DNA of 64,000 nucleotides. Origin: Macquaria australasica (lineage: Eukaryota > Chordata > Actinopteri > Centrarchiformes > Percichthyidae). The first letter of the stretch is position 1, and each line of letters opens with the position of its first letter. This document shows, piece by piece, positions 60,901-64,000 of the stretch. The DNA is taken from assembly GCA_005408345.1 (NCBI GenBank), contig SEMN01000258.1:514501-578500 (forward strand), read 5' to 3'. A program made the position numbers and the translations under genes. The notes beneath the pieces were generated by a model. That model made no database searches. It was not told the origin of the DNA and was given only the letters and a program-made list of their open reading frames with translations.

Positions 60901-61201
60901 TCAGTTGGATGCCAGTAGAATGTTCTTACAGTCTACTCTGACTTCAATTTTACAAGCAAAAAATATGGTGCAACCCAATAATAAATGGACAAACATTACC
61001 TGACTGGTTAACATCTAAAAAACACTATTATCACTATATCATTAGTAAATCTACCCAAAATGTTGATGCTCAGCCATATCCCTAGAGCGAATCAGTAAGT
61101 AACAGAACTTGCACACACACCTGAGTTGTGTCCTTCGCAGAGCAGCTGCAGGAAGCGGAAAAGGTCACAGGTGAACTCATCATCCTGCATGACCTTCTCA
61201 C
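36285..61201 (-). CDS. ryr2: Ryanodine receptor 2, C-terminal 26 exons (5'-partial)
   Basis: Homotetrameric calcium-release channel of the sarcoplasmic/endoplasmic reticulum. The 26 exons described below join without a frame break into about 1169 residues ending QYEDQLN and TGA at 36287-36285; human RYR2 is about 4970 residues, so this is roughly the last quarter. Order: central domain (GEKVMQDDEF onward), EF-hand pair, divergent region, S1-S6, pore GGGIGDQ, and the C-terminal zinc-binding domain (CFICG...THTLQEH). RYR2 rather than RYR1/RYR3 is indicated by VSTSSSVVEE and YVLEESSGYMEP-like sequence after S1, DDMLTCYMF, the terminal QLN, and linkage to chrm3. Two introns use GC-AG boundaries. 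Upstream exons lie beyond 64000; none was recognised between 61202 and 64000. A teleost a or b copy cannot be told. Confidence 0.96.
36957..36983. repeat. (TA)n microsatellite in ryr2 intron
   Basis: About 27 bases of alternating TA, some 25 bases from the donor of exon w25. Confidence 0.9.
37010..37061 (-). CDS. ryr2: ryr2 exon w25
   Basis: 17 codons, FFVMYLINKDETEHTGQ, after one base completing Leu. Acceptor GTTTCAG, donor CAG|GTAAAC. Confidence 0.97.
37170..37580. repeat. Fish SINE/LINE-tail-like repeats
   Basis: TCAATTCAGTATGCTTTATTGGCATGA with TTGCCAAAGCAT, and further on GCTGTGGGACAATAAAGGCTTATC, resemble 3' tails of dispersed fish retroposons (from memory). In the intron between exons w24 and w25. 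Confidence 0.5.
37943..38043 (-). CDS. ryr2: ryr2 exon w24, zinc-binding CTD
   Basis: TKCFICGIGNDYFDTVPHGF, ETHTLQEHNLANY. Both Cys (CFIC) and both His (THTLQEH) of the C-terminal C2H2 zinc site are present. Acceptor CTTCCAG, donor CT|GTGAGT. Confidence 0.98.
38270..38395. repeat. Internally deleted relative of the 58228-58874 MITE
   Basis: TACTTATTCCACATATTTGT, AGAAAAGAGCAGAGGAGC and CTTGTTGACCGGCG occur in the same order as in the element at 58551-58806 but with the intervening ~150 bases missing and no terminal repeats visible. Confidence 0.7.
38783..38847 (-). CDS. ryr2: ryr2 exon w23, S6 cytosolic extension
   Basis: [20 protein letters not shown] E, preceded by two bases completing Gly. 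Acceptor TTCTAG, donor GAG|GTGAAA. Confidence 0.97.
39444..39845 (+). mobile_element. Solo LTR with perfect 5-bp TSD
   Basis: TGTCACAACC...CTCGTGACA: TG...CA ends with TGTCAC/GTGACA inverted termini, flanked exactly by GTGTG on both sides (39439-39443 and 39846-39850). ATTAAA lies about 80 bases before the end. Pyrimidine-rich, like 8420-8989. It lies in the ryr2 intron between exons w22 and w23, antisense to the gene. Confidence 0.8.
40478..40634 (-). CDS. ryr2: ryr2 exon w22, pore helix, filter and S6
   Basis: CYMFHMYVGVRAGGGIGDQI, EDPAGDEYEI, then S6 RIIFDITFFFFVIVILLAII. The selectivity-filter motif GGGIGD is intact, but the following residue is Gln (codon CAG at 40580-40578) where human RYR1, RYR2 and RYR3 have Glu. 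Acceptor TCCCAG, donor G|GTGAGA. Confidence 0.98.
41910..42170. repeat. Probable MITE fragment
   Basis: TATCATGAAGCAGGTTCAC...CCAGGATAAACC resembles the end of a fish MITE family (from memory); the other end is unclear. Confidence 0.35.
42966..43100 (-). CDS. ryr2: ryr2 exon w21, S5
   Basis: 45 codons: LVLTVGLLAVVVYLYTVVAF (S5), NFFRKFYNKGEDGELPDMKC, DDMLT. The luminal turret reads GEDGELPD where human RYR2 has SEDGDTPD. Donor ACT|GTGAGT. Confidence 0.98.
43356..43502 (-). CDS. ryr2: ryr2 exon w20, S3 and S4
   Basis: 49 codons: SFLYLAWYMTMSILGHYNNF (S3), FFAAHLLDIAMGFKTLRTIL (S4, S4-S5 linker), SSVTHNGKQ. Donor CAG|GTAAAC. Confidence 0.98.
44113..44173 (-). CDS. ryr2: ryr2 exon w19
   Basis: 20 codons, LNSIDVKYQIWKLGVVFTDN, leading into S3. 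Acceptor TGTCATCAG, donor AAT|GTAAGT. Confidence 0.96.
44279..44513 (+). repeat. SINE-like repeat, copy C
   Basis: CAATTCAGTTTTATTTATGT, TATCTCAGGGCACTTTTTC, GAGACCCAACAATTCC, GTGGGCGGTCATCTGCCTCG: the reverse complement of the block at 53037-53243. It begins about 105 bases upstream of exon w19. Confidence 0.75.
45115..45248 (-). CDS. ryr2: ryr2 exon w18, S2-S3 cytosolic region
   Basis: VMDKYGEFYGHDRISELLGM, DKAALDFSDA, a basic run (HKKRKPRR) and DSSLAAV. Acceptor CCTCAG, donor GT|GTGAGT. Confidence 0.96.
46016..46407. mobile_element. Degraded MITE close to the exon w17 donor
   Basis: Left GGGGCCATATTCACAAAACA, and right, in reverse complement, TTCACAAAGCTGCTGAGAGC with CTTTTAGTAAGGA, suggest diverged inverted ends. 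The right side ends within about 40 bases of the splice donor at 46444. Confidence 0.4.
46445..46487 (-). CDS. ryr2: ryr2 exon w17
   Basis: 14 codons, SFPNNYWDKFVKRK, preceded by the last base of a Gln codon. Too short for ORF scans; recognised by family match, TTTTCAG acceptor and AAG|GTAGGT donor. Confidence 0.96.
47078..47208 (-). CDS. ryr2: ryr2 exon w16, S2-S3 domain
   Basis: 43 codons plus two bases: VPLVIFKREKEVARKLEFDG, LYITEQPSEDDIKGQWDRLV, INT. Acceptor AATGTAG, donor CA|GTGAGT. Confidence 0.97.
47429..47698 (-). CDS. ryr2: ryr2 exon w15, luminal loop and S2, GC donor
   Basis: 90 codons. Opens VSTSSSVVEEREVVYTSS (RYR2-type), runs through an acidic luminal loop longer than the human one, then RFVLEESSGYMEPMLRILAV and S2 HTVISFFCIIGYYCLK. 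The exon ends AAG and the intron begins GCAGGA, a GC-AG intron, because the next exon starts VPLVIF in phase 0. Confidence 0.94.
48128..48725. repeat. Dispersed fish repeat in ryr2 intron
   Basis: CTAAATGCTCCACTATGTTC, CAGAGCTTTTTCACTGAAA and GAGTAAAGCAGTTTTAA match a high-copy fish repeat remembered from other genomes. The 137-codon plus ORF inside is not a gene. Confidence 0.5.
49152..49238 (-). CDS. ryr2: ryr2 exon w14, S1
   Basis: 29 codons NYFARNFYNMRMLALFVAFA and INFILLFYK, the S1 transmembrane helix, identical in character to human RYR2. Acceptor TGCAG, donor AAG|GTAATG. Confidence 0.97.
49562..49712 (-). CDS. ryr2: ryr2 exon w13
   Basis: A Lys/Glu-rich linker (VEKQEKQLKNEKMKPKVRR) followed by the conserved ESAFLKKIIAYQRKLL that leads into S1. 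Acceptor GATTTCAG, donor CTG|GTACAG. Confidence 0.93.
50519..50589 (-). CDS. ryr2: ryr2 exon w12, divergent acidic linker
   Basis: 23 codons plus two bases: SKLSSSEDKEATAETDCEPE KTS, low similarity but acidic as in human RYR2. Supported by splice sites (GTTTCAG acceptor, GA|GTATGT donor) and by phase agreement with both neighbours. Confidence 0.8.
50840..51165. repeat. Dispersed repeat (ATGCTAACA-type)
   Basis: GGATTGCCATGACATTTGGT, AGTGCTAACATGCTAACACA and GAGCTGCTAGCATGGCTGTA are characteristic phrases of a very common fish repeat. In the ryr2 intron between exons w11 and w12. Confidence 0.6.
51400..51714 (-). CDS. ryr2: ryr2 exon w11, divergent region
   Basis: 105 codons. Conserved start VSELLASMPDPTQDEVRGEG and SDIFGLDLRREGGQYKITPH, then a proline-rich run PVPSPTPPTPPTAPP where human RYR2 has a different Glu/Lys-rich sequence. 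Donor CAG|GTGAGT. Confidence 0.93.
51824..52030 (-). CDS. ryr2: ryr2 exon w10, Sx segment
   Basis: 69 codons starting VLSMKSLKKQMKKIKNMTVK, followed by a hydrophobic stretch (LVSFYWSVLLGLLHVAFSVA) equivalent to the auxiliary Sx helix, and ending LVEGAKTIK. Donor AAG|GTTACT is non-consensus at +3 to +6. Confidence 0.95.
53037..53402 (+). repeat. Composite SINE-like repeat, copy B
   Basis: Block 1 (53037-53243), GTCGAGGCAGATGACCGCC to AACTGAATTGAATT, then block 2 (53262-53402), with TTTTTTATCACTCTACC and AAAGCAAAAAAGTTGTC. Same arrangement as copy A at 18169-18770. A C14 run at 53010-53023 precedes it. Confidence 0.75.
53616..53695. repeat. 33-bp inverted repeat hairpin
   Basis: Arms 53616-53648 (CCATTACTTTATGGAAG...) and 53663-53695 pair with about two mismatches around a 14-base loop. 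In the ryr2 intron between exons w9 and w10. Confidence 0.8.
54009..54281 (-). CDS. ryr2: ryr2 exon w9
   Basis: 91 codons: VKESKRQFIFDVVNEGGEKE, then KMELFVNFCEDTIFEMQLAA, an acidic/serine linker, and TTVRMALLALQYNVMLLIK. Acceptor CCCAG, donor AAG|GTGAGA. Confidence 0.96.
54422..54637 (-). CDS. ryr2: ryr2 exon w8
   Basis: 72 codons in phase 0, DIGFNVAVLLTNLSEHMPHD to SSRTQWEKPQ. Acceptor TTCAAAAG (poor pyrimidine tract), donor CAG|GTAAAG. Post EF-hand core, nearly identical to human RYR2. Confidence 0.96.
55442..55596 (-). CDS. ryr2: ryr2 exon w7, EF-hand 2
   Basis: Encodes VISKRDFHKAMESHKHYTQS to VERFHEPAK; includes the second EF-hand loop (ETDENELLDYEE). Acceptor CTTGCAG, donor AAG|GTAAAT. 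Confidence 0.96.
55746..55904 (-). CDS. ryr2: ryr2 exon w6, EF-hand 1, GC donor
   Basis: Encodes NVVNGTIGKQMVDMLVESSN to FKEYDPDGK. The exon must end GGAAAAG and the next must start GTGTCATC to keep the family reading GKGVISKRDF, which leaves GCTAGG as the donor. No GT is available before the in-frame TAG formed by read-through. Start of the first EF-hand loop (DPDGKG). Confidence 0.92.
56330..56760. repeat. CpG-rich repeat-like segment in ryr2 intron
   Basis: GAGACGCGCGTCTCACGC is a near-palindromic CpG cluster; the segment is much richer in CpG than its surroundings. GCCGAAAAGCGA at about 56717 recurs at about 18030. Confidence 0.45.
56856..56937 (-). CDS. ryr2: ryr2 exon w5
   Basis: 27 codons plus one base: DSSQIELLKELMDLQKDMVV then MLLSMLE. 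Acceptor CACCTCAG, donor GAGG|GTAGGT. Confidence 0.95.
57300..57869. mobile_element. MITE with 22-bp perfect TIRs
   Basis: Left GCTGTGTCTCAAATCGCGTACT... and right ...AGTACGCGATTTGAGACACAGC are exact inverted repeats over at least 20 bases. The target duplication is not clear (TTA is possible). The interior holds GCCAAGATGGCG at about 57687, a YY1-like motif. Confidence 0.85.
58228..58874. mobile_element. TTA-flanked MITE (PIF/Harbinger-like)
   Basis: Ends CGCTGGGTTCACATATGA and TCATATGTGAACCCAGCG are exact inverted repeats, extended imperfectly to GCGAAGCGCC/GGCGCTTCGC. TTA lies directly outside each end (58225-58227, 58875-58877), as expected for Tourist/PIF elements. The interior is CpG- and AG-rich, without transposase. 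Confidence 0.82.
58921..59025 (-). CDS. ryr2: ryr2 exon w4
   Basis: 35 codons in phase 0, [20 protein letters not shown] to HMQMKLSQ. Acceptor GTTGTAG, donor CAG|GTGAGT. Lies about 45 bases from a TTA-flanked MITE in the downstream intron. Confidence 0.95.
59515..59643 (-). CDS. ryr2: ryr2 exon w3
   Basis: 43 codons in phase 0, from ESISDFYWYYSGKDVIDEQG to NTLTEYIQ. Acceptor CTCCAG, donor CAG|GTACGA. Part of the central armadillo-like domain. Confidence 0.95.
60437..60525 (-). CDS. ryr2: ryr2 exon w2
   Basis: Acceptor TGTTTCAG, donor CAG|GTTAGC. Completes an Asp codon and encodes FQNYLRTQTGNNTTVN then IIISTVDYLLRVQ, matching human RYR2 almost residue for residue. Confidence 0.95.
61121..61201 (-). 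CDS. ryr2: ryr2 exon w1 (most 5' in window)
   Basis: Acceptor TGGCCAG at 61202; donor CAG|GTGTGT at 61121/61120. Begins with two bases of a split Gly codon and encodes EKVMQDDEFTCDLFRFLQLL and CEGHNS, ending in phase 1. The intron beyond carries a long AC tract close to the acceptor. Confidence 0.92.
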
Positions 61202-61210
61202 CTGGCCAGA

Positions 61211-61400
61211 GAGAAGAAACACACACACACGCACACACACACACACACACGTACAAAGACAGACACACATGCAGACACACATATGCACAAGCACATACAT
61301 AGGTATGCACAAAGTACACACGAGAACACAGGCATGTGCAAACACACATGAATGCACACACACATTCATATAAACAGACACACATACACATAAAGAAAGT
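61211..61400. repeat. (AC)n microsatellite and cryptic AC tract
   Basis: Pure AC to about 61250, then interrupted CA repeats to about 61400, beginning about 10-20 bases upstream of the acceptor of exon w1 (GT-rich on the gene strand). ORFs across it are artefacts. Confidence 0.95.
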
Positions 61401-62879
61401 CAAAGAACAGAGGAGACAAAAGCAGACAACATATAGGAAAGGGATCGACAGACAAGAAGATGGAGAGTGAAGAAGTATTAAAGACATGGTGCTAATGTGA
61501 GTAAATACCCAGTGTTTTCTTTCAGTCAGTGAAAGGTGTATGGTCATAATACACCATTCTTACCTAGCACACACACACACACACACACTCTCTCTCTTGG
61601 ATGAGCAGTGGGCAGCCACAGCACTTGGTGGTGGACTGAAGTGGATTGGTTTTTAAACGGCAGCATTTTACAGTCAGGACTGGATTTAGGCTCTCAAAGG
61701 AGGTTTGGTTTAAAGAAAACGTGTTGGTTGCTGCTTGCCATCATAGATTCTGCATAGATTACAAATACATTGAGGAAGTTGAGGACAGCTGCTCTGACTG
61801 TGCTAAAATGCTGCTTTGAACCATGGAATGCAAAAGGATAAGAGGGTCAGAGAAGGAAGATGACACACTACACAATAACTTATACAATAACATCAACAGA
61901 AACATTAACAACAAACTGAACTGGGCTGAGGGAGGAAAATCTGTAGGTCTGAAACAAGACTGAAAGTGCAATTTCCTTTTTCTTTTTTAATGCAGGCAAT
62001 TTAGTGAACGTGCAACATTTTCTTATCTATAGATCAGTCCTGCCAGGATGTCAGAGGTTTAGTTTTACTTGTGGCCCAAAATGACTGAATTTGTGCTGAA
62101 TTTTGTTGATGTCCACTTGTGTAATGAAAAACAAAAACGTAGCAGCAAAATTTCAGTCCTTTCTCTTTATCGTCTTAATTTAGCTGCTTCTCTCAGTGTG
62201 GGCAGTAGAAGTTTCTGACTTGTATCCAAACAATCATATGGTGCATAAAACTCACGCAGACTTGTTGAGTATCGATACTGTCGATTTAATTCATTCATTC
62301 CAACAGATTCCGGCTGGCAGTACAATGCTATTTCCTTTTCTTTAGATACAGTTAAATACTGTCAAAAGCTGTGTGGTTTCAAACTGCTTGCACACTGTCT
62401 ACAAACTGATTGCCTGTCTTAATTACTACATAACCAAAAACACGTTCGTTTACCGGAATCTACACATGCGCAGTACAGTTTAAATTAACCAATTAACTAG
62501 CACCATATCAAAACTAAAAACTTCAACTGTGCAAAAAAAAAAACTATTAATCAAAATATACCTTCACTGGTTTTGAAGGTTCTTACAAAAAATGGATCTG
62601 ACTGCATCTGCTAAAATAATATCCGAATTCAGTTGTTATGTGTTACTTTGTAGTAACAGGTTAAAATTGAATGACAATCATAATGCATAATAACTGCTAG
62701 AAAGACTAAAAATCAAGCATTTATAGTGGTGGTGCGGTGGTGCAGTGGTTAGTACTGTTGCCTCAAGGTACAAACATCCCTGCTTCTCACCCAATGAGTG
62801 CTGGAATAGGCTCTAGCCACCCTATGACACTGATAAGGATAAGGGGGTATAGATAATGTATACATGGTTTATAGTGCAT
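61401..62879. other. ryr2 intron, nothing recognised
   Basis: No ryr2 exon was found here; the preceding exon (expected to encode GLGMVTEEG-like sequence) must lie beyond the window. A second AC run lies at about 61566-61590. Confidence 0.5.
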
Positions 62880-64000
62880 CCATCCTTTCATTTTCCATCA
62901 CCTATTCAGGTGAGGGTTGCAATGGCAGCAGGCTAAGTAAGGAAACCCATACATCCCTCTCCTTAGCCACGTCCTCCAGCTCAGGAGGATTCCAAGTTTT
63001 TGGCACATCAAATGGGATATGAAAGCCCTTCAGTGTGTTCTGGGTCTTTAAGGACTCTCCTCCCAGTTGGATGTGCCCAGAATACCTCAAAAGGGGTGCA
63101 TCTAGGAGGCATCTTAATCAGATGTCCAAACCACTTCAACTGGCTTCTTTGGGAGCAGTGGTTCTACTCCAAGCTCCTTCTAGATGTCCAGGCAGCTCGC
63201 CTTGTCGTAAGGGTGACCTCAGACACCTTTCTACTGAAATTTATTTTGGTTGCTTGCATCGGTGATCTCATTCTTGCTGTAATTACCCAAAGCACATGGC
63301 AATTGGTGAGGAATACAATGTAGATCAATTGGTAAATTGAGATCCTGTACAATGCCCACATTACTGCCAACACTGCACCAATCTGCCTGTCAATCTCCCA
63401 CTCCATCTTACCCTCCCTCATCAGGTTAAGATGGAGAGAAAACTTAACTCCCACAATTGGGGAAACAACTCACTCCAAACTCAAAAGTGGCAATCATTTT
63501 GAGTTGCACCATTCTTTTTCTAGCAGAGTACCATGGTGCCATCAGACTTTGAGGTGCTGATTCTCTTCCAGGCCACTTCACACTCAGTTGCAAACCGTCC
63601 TAATGTGTATTTATGGTCACACTTGGAGGAAGCTGTGAAGAAGTAGAACTATATATGCAAAAAGCAGTGATACAATCCAGAGGTCATCATACAGGACACT
63701 TTCCACCTGTCTGAACTCCAGCTGAACCTTGACCTTGAACCTTGAGTGAGAGATTCTCACTCTGGTAAACAAGGACTAGATGGCACATTGTACAGCATAG
63801 GCTTACCCAGAGAGGCCCAGCAGTGTGTTGCCATGATAATTGGAACACAGCCTCCAGCCAACTTTTTCAAAAATGGGAACCACCACCCCCATCCTCTAGT
63901 CCACAGACACTGTCCCCGACCTCCACACAATATTCAAGAGGTGTGTCAAACAAGAAAGCCCAGCAGTATCCAAAACAGCCAGGGATGTCACCAGGAAATG
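62880..64000 (-). pseudogene. Degraded LINE remnant running off the window end
   Basis: Minus-strand readings KMEWEIDRQIGAVLAVMWAL, LWVITARMRSPMQATKINFS and ELEDVAKERDVWVSLLSLL match the C-terminal part of a common fish non-LTR retrotransposon, in several broken frames. Upstream RT parts continue past 64000. Same strand as ryr2. Confidence 0.8.

Noticed and set aside
1789..61201. Assignment as CHRM5 plus RYR3 (the other linked pair on human 15q)
   Set aside because: The receptor has M3-specific ectodomain and loop-3 motifs, and the channel has RYR2-type sequence after S1 and ends QLN.
61082..61547. ORFs of 81-151 codons around 61.1-61.5 kb
   Set aside because: They cover the AC microsatellite; only the exon w1 part (minus strand) is real.
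61563..61620. Possible ryr2 exon with donor-like CTAG|GTAAGA on the minus strand
   Set aside because: The sequence before it is AC repeat with no RyR similarity and no acceptor.

Overview
The window is vertebrate nuclear DNA, almost certainly from a ray-finned (teleost, probably percomorph-like) fish. Genes are split into short exons by introns of 0.1 to 2.5 kb. The DNA between exons is AT-rich and full of fish-type MITEs, LINE tails, solo LTRs and microsatellites. No prokaryotic features, tRNA, rRNA or CRISPR array were found. The organism call is inference from gene structure and repeat style.

Two real genes are present, both on the minus strand. (1) chrm3, the M3 muscarinic acetylcholine receptor, lies at about 1789-7848. 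Its coding region is complete in five exons and gives 605 residues. A first non-coding exon may lie near 15068. (2) The 3' quarter of ryr2, the cardiac/neuronal ryanodine receptor, lies at 36285-61201. It has 26 consecutive coding exons encoding the last ~1169 residues: EF-hand pair, divergent region, S1-S6 pore domain, and zinc-binding C-terminal domain. The gene runs off the right edge. In human, RYR2 and CHRM3 sit in the same order and orientation on 1q43 (established knowledge), so this is conserved synteny. Here the two coding regions are only about 28 kb apart. The pair also fits the functional chain of Gq-coupled receptor signalling and intracellular calcium release, but nothing in the sequence shows co-regulation.

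Layout: 1-1788, region downstream of chrm3 with a (TC)n(AC)n tract. 1789-7864, chrm3 coding exons; the introns hold a (GATA)n array, a TTAA-flanked element, a LINE fragment and a THAP-like fragment. 7865-15067, putative 5'UTR intron with a solo LTR and a fold-back element. 15069-36284, intergenic DNA with LINE fragments in both orientations, a broken two-gene PIF/Harbinger transposon, a hAT-type MITE with a perfect 8-bp target duplication beside it, a nearly intact LINE 3' half, a second 8-bp-TSD element and a hairpin. 36285-61201, ryr2 exons with intronic MITEs, a solo LTR with a perfect 5-bp target duplication, and SINE-like repeats. 61202-64000, intron with a long AC tract and a LINE remnant reaching the window end.

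No previously undescribed biological system is evident. The most notable observations are: a Glu-to-Gln change beside the RyR selectivity filter (GGGIGDQ); a muscarinic receptor coding region split by four introns, one inside the DRY motif and one whose 3' splice site abuts a (CTAT)n microsatellite; a Tyr-to-Phe change at receptor position 5.58; and two GC-AG introns in ryr2.
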